Below, in pieces: positions 1 through 7,813 of a DNA stretch of 28,670 bases. This DNA is from a virus, in the IMG/VR virus record IMGVR_UViG_3300025127_000188, positions 1 to 28,670 of that record; one strand, 5' to 3'. A model generated the notes under the pieces. That model worked only from the letters and a program-made list of their open reading frames with translations. It was not told where the DNA came from and made no database searches. The translations under genes were made by a program, and so were the position numbers. The number at the start of each line of letters is the position of its first letter. The first letter of the stretch is position 1.

Positions 1-35
1 AGTGCACCATTCTTTTTTTCTGTTACTTGGTTCAT
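1..35 (-). CDS. 5' end of an unidentified phage gene, cut by window edge
   Basis: An ATG at 35-33 opens a frame reading MNQVTEKKNGA and then runs off the left edge. A purine-rich AAGGAA element lies about nine bases upstream, inside the last codons of the neighbouring gene, as expected for a downstream cistron of the same operon. Only eleven residues are visible, so I cannot name it. The reading frame, ribosome binding site and spacing (one base after the preceding stop) are the whole evidence. Confidence 0.6.
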   Translation of the reverse strand, partial: MNQVTEKKNGA

Positions 36-36
36 G

Positions 37-588
37 TTACTTGTTCCTTTTTATTGTTGTTTTATTCTCCGAGAACACCCCGAAGATTTCCGTTGGCATT
101 TCTTTACCTGCCTCAATACGCTCACGGACTAACGCTTTCAGAGTCATGGGCTCAACCTTCATCTTTTGTGTTGGTTGAAACCCACTACTCTTTGCAAGTT
201 CGGCATAATCAGCCGCCTTGTTATCTTCGTTGCGACCAAAGGATACGGATATCTCGTTTTTGATTATATCCCCTAGTCCATTATCACGAAGCCAGTTAAA
301 CGCCGCTTCTTTGTTTGCCTCTGTAATAGTAGCACGGTACGACGTTGAAACTTTCAGATGTGATCCATCATGAAGTTTTAATTCTGCTAAACCCATTTCA
401 GACATCATAGTTGGTATGACCTCTCCTGAAATGTGATCTCTCTTTTTTTTCATCATCTTCAAATCGTTTTCTATATCTGCAATACGATCATCACATAACT
501 CTAATCTTTCAACTTGATCTGCAAGAGACTGAATACCTTCAGTTTTTTTCATTGCATCTTGTTGGTCTTTTTCAAAATCAATTGTCAT
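37..588 (-). CDS. Conserved phage protein with N-terminal coiled coil, function unknown
   Basis: The product has 183 residues. Roughly residues 15-60 are charged and heptad-like and probably form a coiled coil (LADQVERLELCDDRIADIEN followed by a lysine cluster). The C-terminal third has a pattern I associate with a conserved marine phage family: a TLKALVRERIEAG stretch followed by P..IFGVF and a basic end (TTIKRNK). No catalytic motif is visible. The start has a clear AAGGAG Shine-Dalgarno sequence. It overlaps the end of the upstream gene by 11 bases and is followed one base later by the next gene, so it is part of a leftward operon starting at the divergent promoter region near 950. Its position among genes outside the virion block suggests a role in DNA metabolism or early takeover, but that is only context. 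Confidence 0.8.
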   Translation of the reverse strand: MTIDFEKDQQDAMKKTEGIQSLADQVERLELCDDRIADIENDLKMMKKKRDHISGEVIPTMMSEMGLAELKLHDGSHLKVSTSYRATITEANKEAAFNWLRDNGLGDIIKNEISVSFGRNEDNKAADYAELAKSSGFQPTQKMKVEPMTLKALVRERIEAGKEMPTEIFGVFSENKTTIKRNK

Positions 589-937
589 CTATTTCTCCTT
601 TCTCGTATAGATTAATTTCAATAGGATAATATTTTCTTTCTTGTTTATCCCACTTTAACAAATTGTATTTGCCATTTGTAATGTCAGATACTATAGAACA
701 TGCAACACCTATAAGTGCAGGATCGCCTGTAAGTAATAAATGATCGTTTTCATTAAAATCTTTTAAACCTTGTCTTAACTTATATACAAGTGGACCAGGA
801 GAAAAAATCATTTGCGAAAACTCTGGTAATAAAAATTTAAACTTACCGTATTTTTGTGCACCTATAATATTTATTTTAGGATTACCTGCTTGTGTTCCAG
901 CAATATGTTGTATTACGTAAACTATTCTTTCTGACAT
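578..937 (-). CDS. Conserved small phage protein, first gene of the leftward early operon
   Basis: The product has 119 residues from the start MSERIVYVIQ. A longer version from an ATG at 955 adds six residues (MVILSS), but neither start has a good Shine-Dalgarno sequence. I prefer 937 because MSERIVYV begins the compact conserved-looking part and because a promoter-like -10 element at 950-945 would place the transcript start almost on this ATG. A central YLLLTGDP-type segment (here DHLLLTGDPALIGVACSIVS) and a C-terminal WDKQERKYYPIEINL segment match my memory of a widespread conserved family in marine phages without a known function. No enzymatic motif is obvious. It overlaps the next gene by 11 bases, which suggests coupled translation. 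Confidence 0.78.
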   Translation of the reverse strand: MSERIVYVIQHIAGTQAGNPKINIIGAQKYGKFKFLLPEFSQMIFSPGPLVYKLRQGLKDFNENDHLLLTGDPALIGVACSIVSDITNGKYNLLKWDKQERKYYPIEINLYEKGEIDDN

Positions 938-939
938 GC

Positions 940-972
940 TTGACAATATAACCATCCTATATTATATGTCAA
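940..972. promoter_or_regulatory. Divergent promoter region with two inverted TTGACA boxes
   Basis: A perfect TTGACA lies on the plus strand at 940-945 and a second perfect TTGACA on the minus strand at 972-967, facing each other across 21 bases. On the minus strand TTGACA is followed after 16 bases by TATATT (950-945), a good sigma-70-type -35/-10 pair for the leftward operon. On the plus strand the -35 box is followed after 17 bases by TATATG (963-968), a poorer -10 for the helicase gene at 984. The boxes form an inverted repeat, so the same site could instead, or also, bind a dimeric repressor. The region lies exactly between the only divergent gene pair in the window. Confidence 0.55.
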
Positions 973-983
973 GTTAGAAAGTT

Positions 984-2414
984 ATGAATTATAAATTTAA
1001 ATTAAAACCATATAAGCATCAATTGACTGCTTTAGAAAAGTCATGGAATAAAGAAACCTATGCATATTTTATGGAGATGGGTACAGGTAAAACAAAAGTA
1101 TTGATAGATAATATGTCTATGCTTTACGATAAAGGTAAGATAGATGGTGCATTAATAATAGCACCAAAAGGTGTTGTTAAAACTTGGTACGAACAAGAGT
1201 TGCCAGCTCATTTACCAAACCATATAGAGAATGTGACTGTATTGTGGCAATCAAATATTACAAAAACACAACAAGAAAAATTAGAAACTCTATTTGAAAT
1301 AGAGACAGCTTTACATATTTTAGTTATGAATGTTGAGGCTTTGTCTACAGAGAAAGGTGTAAAATTTGCAACTAAATTTTTAAATTCACATAAAACTTTA
1401 ATGGCTATTGATGAGTCCACTACAATTAAAACACCTGCAGCTAAAAGAACAAAAAACATTATAGCACTTGGTCAAACAGCAAAATACAAAAGAATAATGA
1501 CTGGGTCGCCTGTCACTAAAAATCCACTTGATTTGTATAGTCAATGTGAATTTCTTGATCCATACTTGTTAGATTCATCTTCTTATTATGCTTTTAGAAA
1601 TAGATATGCTGTTATGAAAACTATGCATGTTAGAGGTAGATCAATACAGGTTGTTGACTATTTTCAAAACATGGCCGAGTTATCTGAAAAATTAAAAAAT
1701 TTTTCTTATAGAGTTTTAAAAGAAGATTGTTTAGATTTACCACCAAAAAACTGGACTAAAAGATATATAAATTTAAGTAAAGAACAACAAAAAGTTTATG
1801 ATCAAATGAAGAAGACTGCTCTTGCTACTTTAAATGGCAAAGTTACTTCTACTATGACTGTGATTACTCAGTTAATGAGATTACAACAAATAACTTGTGG
1901 CCATTTTGTTGCTGATGATGGAAGCACACAAGAAATAAAAAATAATAGAATTATAGAACTAATGGATGTGTTAAGTGAAATAGAGGGTAAAGCAATTATA
2001 TGGGGCCACTGGCAAAAAGATATACAAAACATTGTAGATAAAATAGAAAAGATCCATGGTCCGGGGTCAGTGGTTAGTTATTATGGACTCACACCACAAG
2101 ACGAAAGACAAGATAATATACGTAAATTTCAGTCCGACCCTAGATGCCGGTTTATGGTAGGAACGCCGTCTACGGGCGGCTATGGCATTACTTTGACGGC
2201 TGCAAACACCGTAATTTACTATTCTAACGGATATGACCTAGAGAAGCGTTTACAGTCAGAGGACCGTGCTCACCGTATAGGGCAGAAAAAAAACGTAACT
2301 TACATAGATATTATTGCAGAAGATACTGTTGATGAAAAGATAGTAAAATCATTACGTAAAAAAATTAATATTGCTTCTGAAGTGTTAGGCGAAGAATTAA
2401 GAGATTGGATCTAA
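984..2414 (+). CDS. SNF2-family superfamily 2 helicase/ATPase
   Basis: The product has 476 residues and is a DNA-dependent ATPase or helicase, probably used in phage DNA replication or recombination. Visible motifs in order: Walker A MGTGKT (residues 32-37), motif II DEST (143-146, where many relatives have DEAH or DEAD), motif III MTGSP (172-176), a GTPSTGGYGITL segment (about 393-404), and motif VI QSEDRAHRIGQ (424-434). The last is the signature of SNF2 proteins. The C-terminal IDIIAEDTVDEKIVKSLRKK is also typical. It is the only plus-strand gene. It starts 11 bases after the divergent promoter boxes with only a weak AGAAAG binding site. Its stop overlaps the stop of the convergent endolysin gene. 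The base composition is mosaic: very AT-rich up to about 2090, then much richer in G+C through motif VI. Confidence 0.93.
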   Translation: MNYKFKLKPYKHQLTALEKSWNKETYAYFMEMGTGKTKVLIDNMSMLYDKGKIDGALIIAPKGVVKTWYEQELPAHLPNHIENVTVLWQSNITKTQQEKLETLFEIETALHILVMNVEALSTEKGVKFATKFLNSHKTLMAIDESTTIKTPAAKRTKNIIALGQTAKYKRIMTGSPVTKNPLDLYSQCEFLDPYLLDSSSYYAFRNRYAVMKTMHVRGRSIQVVDYFQNMAELSEKLKNFSYRVLKEDCLDLPPKNWTKRYINLSKEQQKVYDQMKKTALATLNGKVTSTMTVITQLMRLQQITCGHFVADDGSTQEIKNNRIIELMDVLSEIEGKAIIWGHWQKDIQNIVDKIEKIHGPGSVVSYYGLTPQDERQDNIRKFQSDPRCRFMVGTPSTGGYGITLTAANTVIYYSNGYDLEKRLQSEDRAHRIGQKKNVTYIDIIAEDTVDEKIVKSLRKKINIASEVLGEELRDWI

Positions 2415-2890
2415 ACAAATAAATCTTTTGCGTTACCTATAATAGGTTTGTATTTTGTTTTACCCTCTGATCTAAATGCGTGTAAAAAACTAGCTCGTGG
2501 TGTTCCTTCTGTATAGCTGCAATGAATCCATCCGCTGTTTGGTTCACCCGGAGTATAGAACTCGAGGATGAGCTGGTCATATGGGAGCTCCCTTTTAATC
2601 CAGTCAGCAAGATCACAGTTGTCGACGCCCACAACTTCGAAGTCCGCCGCCTCCGCACGCGCGTGCTGCGAATTTAAACTGCTACCTATAGCAACACATA
2701 ACTCAGGGCTGCGATAGCCCGACGTTATTTTTACTCTGCCGAAATGGTCACGCACTGGCTGTAAAATTTTTTCACACAGTGTTTTTAATTTTTCTACTTG
2801 TTCCGCACTAGGATTATTATTTATGCCCCTACGTATCGCGGTGTCGCTTTTAGTAAGTTCTGAAAGAGTGAAGTTCCGTGTAAGATTCAT
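2411..2890 (-). CDS. M15-family zinc peptidase, probable endolysin
   Basis: The product has 159 residues. It should cleave the peptide part of cell-wall peptidoglycan (L-Ala-D-Glu or D-Ala-D-Ala type bonds) to lyse the host. M15 zinc ligands are visible: H76 and D83 in SLNSQHARAEAADFEV, and H123 in GWIHCSY. E110 is the likely catalytic base. SGYRSPELC (57-65) is the usual preceding strand and loop. The length fits single-domain phage M15 enzymes without a wall-binding domain, and there is no signal peptide, so it needs a holin to reach the wall. Its ATG overlaps the stop of the 59-residue holin-like gene as ATGA, with no Shine-Dalgarno sequence of its own, so translation is probably coupled. 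A tail-associated peptidase is possible but less likely given the partner gene. Confidence 0.88.
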   Translation of the reverse strand: MNLTRNFTLSELTKSDTAIRRGINNNPSAEQVEKLKTLCEKILQPVRDHFGRVKITSGYRSPELCVAIGSSLNSQHARAEAADFEVVGVDNCDLADWIKRELPYDQLILEFYTPGEPNSGWIHCSYTEGTPRASFLHAFRSEGKTKYKPIIGNAKDLFV

Positions 2891-3066
2891 TGTGTCATGT
2901 CCATAAGTAGAGCGAGTATTATAGCTCCGCCTCCACCCATGATCATTCTCTCCATCCTTGTTACACGTTCTTTGATTTCTTTTATTTGTTCAAAGGTTTG
3001 CTTTTGCATTATTCTGCAAAGCTTCTCGTGATCTTCAATTTTTTGTAATGCCGATTTTTTCGCCAT
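2887..3066 (-). CDS. Small holin-like (XhlA-type) lysis protein
   Basis: This 59-residue frame fills the gap between the giant virion protein and the endolysin. The first 40 residues are charged and helical (EDHEKLCRIMQKQTFEQIKE, then IKERVTRMER). They are followed by a Gly-rich hydrophobic stretch GGGGAIILALLMDM at the C-terminus, long enough for about one membrane helix. That coiled coil plus C-terminal membrane segment is the layout of haemolysin XhlA-type and small holin-like phage proteins. Its ATG shares bases with the upstream TAA (TAATG), and its TGA shares bases with the endolysin ATG (ATGA), so all three cistrons are translationally linked. The membrane segment is short, so it could be a holin accessory rather than the pore former. 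I see no spanin genes. Confidence 0.72.
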   Translation of the reverse strand: MAKKSALQKIEDHEKLCRIMQKQTFEQIKEIKERVTRMERMIMGGGGAIILALLMDMTQ

Positions 3067-6000
3067 TATGTTGTTCTCCTCAATCTTTGTCTAATAATTT
3101 TTTCGTCAGGTGATAGTACTGCCTCTTCTGTTGATGTCAATAATGTATTTGGATCAACATTTACTGCTCTATCTGGTGCTTTTACAGCAATTGGTTCTGG
3201 CATTTGAGGTAAGTTTGGTGCACCTATTCCTGTATCAGGTAAAAGATAATCATTTAAATTTATATCAAATGTGTCATCTAAACTTAAAAATTGCATTTCT
3301 TTTTTCATCGCTTTTATTGTAGGTAAAACTAATTTATAAACATCAAAAGTTCCAAGATCTTTTGCTATCTCTTTAAACCTATCTTTAATATCAGCAGATG
3401 GAAAATATGGTTCATATTTACCTTTTCTTAAATTATTAAAAGTTAAAACAGATAATTGTCTATCTCTAAATTCTTTTCTTAGTGAGGATGTAGACGTTCC
3501 TAATATTTCCGCTGCATTAATATTTTTAAACATTTCTTTTTGAACATTAAATCTTGCTTTATTAGACTCATAAAATCTACTAATGATGTCATCAGCTTTT
3601 ATTGGGCCACCTCTTAACAATCCAAAATAACCACCAGTAAATTCTCTTCGTGCGTTTCTTATTCCCGCTTGATACTCTGCAATTTTAAAACCCATAGCTC
3701 TTAATGGATCTACTTTAATTGGTCTGAATCCAGCAAGACCAGCTATTTGATCACTAAGGTCTAAAGTCTCACCAGTTTTTGTAGGTCTTTTCGTTGCTGC
3801 TAATCCAACTCTTATGTATTGTTTGTATGAAGGTAATAATGCTTCCATTAAATGTCTAAATTTAATTGCCATTCTATCACCTATAGGTGTTTGATCAGTA
3901 TATAAAACTCTACCCTCTCTAGTTCTACCGCCTCTACCTGGAAGTAAAGGATATAAACTAATATCAGCCGATGCCTCAGTCCAAATAGATTCATCTATAA
4001 ACGGTGCCGCTACTTCTGTTACAGCTTCTTCAACACCATCTATAAAACCTTTTAATATAGTGTCACCATCTTTTGTAGCTGATGCAATTTCATTAGCCAT
4101 AGTTCTAAACGGTCTTGCAATTAAATCATAAGCATTGCTGTGACTAAAATCTATATATTTTAATTCACCTGTTTTTTCATCTCTAATAGGTATTAATGTA
4201 GAGTTTCTTGACCAATCAGGAACAAACTGACGTAACGCTTGTAATTCATCCTCAGTTACATTGTATAATGATTTTGTTCCTTCTACTAACATTGTTGGAA
4301 AAGCAGTTAAATAAAACGCCATACCTGCTGCTCTTGTTGCACCAATTCTATATAATGGGTTGTCGTTTTTAACCATTCTACCTGTAGCTTTTTCAATAAC
4401 AAATGGAGCTATATTACTTCCTATTGTTTCTTTAGAGTGTCTCATTTCTTTCATCGCTTGACCACCAATATTTGTAGTTGTTCTAATCATTTCAGATGGA
4501 AACGACATAAAGTTACCAACCGGTAATAATCTTGCAGTTCTTACAACATCACCAACAAAAGCGTAATTAGGAACTGTATTTTTAACTATATCAGCTGCCT
4601 CTTGTTTTAATTCTTTTACAGATTTTTTTACTCCTGCATTTGCATATGCATCACTTCTTCTACTTAACTCTACAAAATAATTTGTAATTTTCCAAAAGTC
4701 ATCTTCAGCTACATATTTGCCCTGTAAATACTCTGGTATTTTTTTAAGTTTAGATAATAAAGGATTTACAACAGCATCTAAATCTGTAATTTTATCTCCA
4801 AAATTTATATCAGATAAAAGACTTCTAAGATCTCCTATTTGCACTTGTGAGTTTACGACACCTAATTCTAATAATTCTCTGTATGCTTCTTCAAATTCTT
4901 TTGTTTTAAATCTAGTGTCTTTTAAATTACCAACTCCAGATATGCTCCAACCTTTTCTAAACGACTGTCCTAATAGTTTTGGATTTACAAAACCTTCAAA
5001 TAGTATACCGTTTGCAGCAGCAAAACCTGCAGCACTAATTATATTTCTTAAGTGTGTTGGTATTGAAAATACTGTTTTAGCTAGCTGTGCTGTGGCTTTT
5101 GGAAACAATAATAAATTTCTATATAAAAAAGATGCGCCTCGTTCTGCAGCTGTTGCACCCTCTCTACCTCTAACAGCAGCAGTCATATAGCCTTCTGTAA
5201 TACCATTTGCTCTTTTTAAAGCATCTGCTATTGGTTTTGTCGTATACATTGCTCCTGCAGGATTACTAAGTCTACCTGCTTTAAAGTTTGCAAGAGCAGC
5301 TAATTCATTGTCAACTTTTACTATTTTTACAACGTTGTTTGTAGCAGCTTCAGCTGCTGCTTTTGTATTCCAAAAAGCTCCTTTCTCTCCTGCTGCTTGT
5401 GCAGCGTTACTTGATTCTAACATTTCTTTAAACATAGCACTCATTCTTGCCATGCCTGACAATTCTGTTATTGCATTAAATATACCATACCTAGGGTCCG
5501 ATATTTCACCCATTAAATCTCTAATAACTTTTGGTGGTGCACCAGTTCTTTCTATGATTTCATTTATAAATTTTTCACCAGGTAAATCAGTAATTGTTTT
5601 TTTAACATAATTTGGATCTGCTAAACCTCTTTTTGATTTTCTAGCTTTTAATCCATCAGATATTATTTTATCAACTATATTTTTAGCATCTTCATAATAT
5701 TTAAGACTGTTTGGATCAAATGTAATATCTTTATTAGCTTCTGCAATTTGTTTTCTAAAAAAATCTATGGCATTATTCATAGATTCATCTGTAGGTTTAT
5801 ATCTACCTATAACTCCTAATACTGGAGTATTTTCAAATATTTTGTATGTTGATTTAGTTAAAGTTTTTATTCTATCTTGTAATATATTTTTTAATTCTTT
5901 TGAGTTTAAATTACCTGTAGATTCTATTAGTCCACCTATTTTAACTCTTGATTCATCTATTGTATCTATAATATTTTTTACAACTTTTTCATCTACACCT

Positions 6001-7004
6001 TTTTTTGTAAGATCTTTTATAAAAGCGTTTGTTTTTGCCGGATTAGATAATTTAGTTAAATCACCATCAAATAACAAATCATTTAATTGTTTATAAAATA
6101 ATTCTTTTTCTTCAACTGTTAGTGATCTATCTAACGCTGCTTGCATTTGTGGAAATGCTTTTGATACACCTCTATCTAAATCTTTTATTAATTCTCTTGC
6201 TTTATTTAAATCTTTAGCTTTAAAACCCTCCATTACTTTTTGTGATCCAAATAAAGATTTTGTTAAATCACCCTCTGGAGTAAATGAAGATGCAATTTTT
6301 GCAATGAATCTTTCAAACCTAGAATTACTGTAAGCTAATTCTTGTCCTCTAGTTGCTAAAGCCTTTGCTCCCTTACCTACACCAGCTACAAATGGAGTTA
6401 AAAATATAGACTCACTACCAAATTTAAATCTATTCATTAACTTTCTAGAGGCATCTTCTCGACCACCTTCTAGAGCATATACATCTAGTTGTGTGGGCCC
6501 TCTATCAAACATATCACCAAAACTTCCAATCTCTTCAACGTCCGCAACAAAAGCTTCTCCTGCTGCTCCACCAACAGCACCTACACCAAATTTTGCATAA
6601 CCTGCTTTTTTATTTAATTCATCAGCTATTTGTCTTTGTTTAGTTAAATTTTTAGATCCAGCGCTTACTAATTTTCCTGCTTTTTTTGCATCAAAATATC
6701 TTTGTGTTAATCGACTAGCTAATTTAAAACCTGCAGTCCCTGGCACACCTATTTGCACTAATGTTTGCACCAATCTACCCACACCGTTTTGTTCTGCAAT
6801 TTCTTCAAACGGATTTAATTTATCAAAAAACATTTCTACTGATGCAGCTGTATTTGTATCTAAACCTAAATCAATTAATTCTGCACCTAGTGAGAAAGCC
6901 CCTTCAACAACTTTAATACCACCAGATACAATACCTGCTAGTCCTGATGTATACCAGGATGCTTCATTATTTTGTTCTGCTGGAATGAGCGGTTGTAATG
7001 CCAT
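3066..7004 (-). CDS. Giant 1312-residue protein, candidate DNA-ejection (internal virion) protein
   Basis: This is the largest gene of the window. The protein is lysine-rich, has many alternating helical and Gly/Ala-rich hydrophobic stretches, and lacks a signal peptide. Residues about 15-110 contain GLAGIVSGGIKVVEGAF and similar amphipathic or membrane-active segments; about 140-215 another Gly-rich stretch (GAVGGAAGEAFV, FVAGVGKGAKALA). The middle and C-terminal parts are long mixed helices with no catalytic motif I can name; I looked for a lytic transglycosylase motif and did not recognise one. Its size and its position after three other candidate internal proteins and just before lysis genes parallel the large ejection proteins of T7 (gp16) and P22 (gp16). 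That role is inferred from context. A good GGAGA binding site lies upstream of ATG 7004. Confidence 0.82.
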   Translation of the reverse strand: MALQPLIPAEQNNEASWYTSGLAGIVSGGIKVVEGAFSLGAELIDLGLDTNTAASVEMFFDKLNPFEEIAEQNGVGRLVQTLVQIGVPGTAGFKLASRLTQRYFDAKKAGKLVSAGSKNLTKQRQIADELNKKAGYAKFGVGAVGGAAGEAFVADVEEIGSFGDMFDRGPTQLDVYALEGGREDASRKLMNRFKFGSESIFLTPFVAGVGKGAKALATRGQELAYSNSRFERFIAKIASSFTPEGDLTKSLFGSQKVMEGFKAKDLNKARELIKDLDRGVSKAFPQMQAALDRSLTVEEKELFYKQLNDLLFDGDLTKLSNPAKTNAFIKDLTKKGVDEKVVKNIIDTIDESRVKIGGLIESTGNLNSKELKNILQDRIKTLTKSTYKIFENTPVLGVIGRYKPTDESMNNAIDFFRKQIAEANKDITFDPNSLKYYEDAKNIVDKIISDGLKARKSKRGLADPNYVKKTITDLPGEKFINEIIERTGAPPKVIRDLMGEISDPRYGIFNAITELSGMARMSAMFKEMLESSNAAQAAGEKGAFWNTKAAAEAATNNVVKIVKVDNELAALANFKAGRLSNPAGAMYTTKPIADALKRANGITEGYMTAAVRGREGATAAERGASFLYRNLLLFPKATAQLAKTVFSIPTHLRNIISAAGFAAANGILFEGFVNPKLLGQSFRKGWSISGVGNLKDTRFKTKEFEEAYRELLELGVVNSQVQIGDLRSLLSDINFGDKITDLDAVVNPLLSKLKKIPEYLQGKYVAEDDFWKITNYFVELSRRSDAYANAGVKKSVKELKQEAADIVKNTVPNYAFVGDVVRTARLLPVGNFMSFPSEMIRTTTNIGGQAMKEMRHSKETIGSNIAPFVIEKATGRMVKNDNPLYRIGATRAAGMAFYLTAFPTMLVEGTKSLYNVTEDELQALRQFVPDWSRNSTLIPIRDEKTGELKYIDFSHSNAYDLIARPFRTMANEIASATKDGDTILKGFIDGVEEAVTEVAAPFIDESIWTEASADISLYPLLPGRGGRTREGRVLYTDQTPIGDRMAIKFRHLMEALLPSYKQYIRVGLAATKRPTKTGETLDLSDQIAGLAGFRPIKVDPLRAMGFKIAEYQAGIRNARREFTGGYFGLLRGGPIKADDIISRFYESNKARFNVQKEMFKNINAAEILGTSTSSLRKEFRDRQLSVLTFNNLRKGKYEPYFPSADIKDRFKEIAKDLGTFDVYKLVLPTIKAMKKEMQFLSLDDTFDINLNDYLLPDTGIGAPNLPQMPEPIAVKAPDRAVNVDPNTLLTSTEEAVLSPDEKIIRQRLRRTT

Positions 7005-7012
7005 TTATTCTC

Positions 7013-7813
7013 CTATGCACTAGCGTCTTCTATTTCAGGAGAAAACACGTCTGTTGGAGTACTATCTTTTTCATCTTTTTCACCAAAAGTTTTTACTTCT
7101 GGTAATTTTATTTCAGCTATTGTTTTAAATTCATCAAAATAAAACTCACCGTTTATTACTGATATGTATTTGTAGTTGTCATCGTAAGGATCATATACAA
7201 ATTTACCATTTAATTTATTTAATATTTTTTTACCAGCAGATGAATTTACTAAATCTGCATCTCTAACATCTATGGTTAATACACCACCATATCTTGCACC
7301 ACTAACTTGATTTCTTAAATTATCAGAATCTGTTACTTCAAATTTACCGGCTCTTTCTGCAACTAAAGGTGGTAAGTCTGCTTCTATAAATGAACTAATA
7401 GAAAGATTTAAAAGATCATCGTCTGATTTCATACCTGCTATTTTTTCTCTAGATGCTATTTCTGCTTCTGATAATTCTTTTTTAAACTCTTGGCCTTTTT
7501 CTCTTTCACTTGTTATAAAAGCTCTTTCAGCTGCTGTTTTTGCTCTTTCCATTTGTCCTGCTTGTAAAATATTAAATGGATCTTTTGCAGCTGTTGCAGC
7601 TGTTTGAAATATATTACCTGTTGGTGGTGTAGATAAAAGGTTTAAACCAAAACTAGTTAAAAAACCAGGTAAAGTTCCAGGCATAAAATTACCCGTAACG
7701 TATGGATTAGTTCCTTCTTGATATTGTTTTCTTGGTTGATCTAGCCCTGATGTGATACCAGTGCCTGCTGATCCACCTATTCTAAACATTGGTCTTTTTA
7801 ATACTCTGTTCAT
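7013..7813 (-). CDS. Candidate internal virion protein, 266 residues
   Basis: The N-terminus carries PMFRIGGSAGTGITSGLD followed by a Pro/Gly-rich region (to about residue 70). Then come a charged helical segment with AERAFITSEREKGQEFKKEL (about 92-125) and a C-terminal beta-rich half (GKFVYDPYDDNYKYISV). A short R-I-G plus Gly-rich signature also occurs near the N-terminus of the 584-residue protein two genes upstream (GGRIGFQGGG), suggesting a common binding or packaging motif. The function is not known to me. It is coupled to the preceding gene by a TAATG overlap, with AAGGAA just upstream, and lies between other candidate ejection proteins. Confidence 0.78.
   Translation of the reverse strand: MNRVLKRPMFRIGGSAGTGITSGLDQPRKQYQEGTNPYVTGNFMPGTLPGFLTSFGLNLLSTPPTGNIFQTAATAAKDPFNILQAGQMERAKTAAERAFITSEREKGQEFKKELSEAEIASREKIAGMKSDDDLLNLSISSFIEADLPPLVAERAGKFEVTDSDNLRNQVSGARYGGVLTIDVRDADLVNSSAGKKILNKLNGKFVYDPYDDNYKYISVINGEFYFDEFKTIAEIKLPEVKTFGEKDEKDSTPTDVFSPEIEDASA

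Noticed and set aside
4717-5190. Plus-strand open frame of 157 residues inside the giant 1312-residue gene
   Set aside because: It is the antisense shadow of a long AT-rich minus-strand gene. It lacks a Shine-Dalgarno sequence, its composition mirrors the opposite strand, and no domain is visible. The same reasoning removes the frames at 5308-5610 and 5767-6096.
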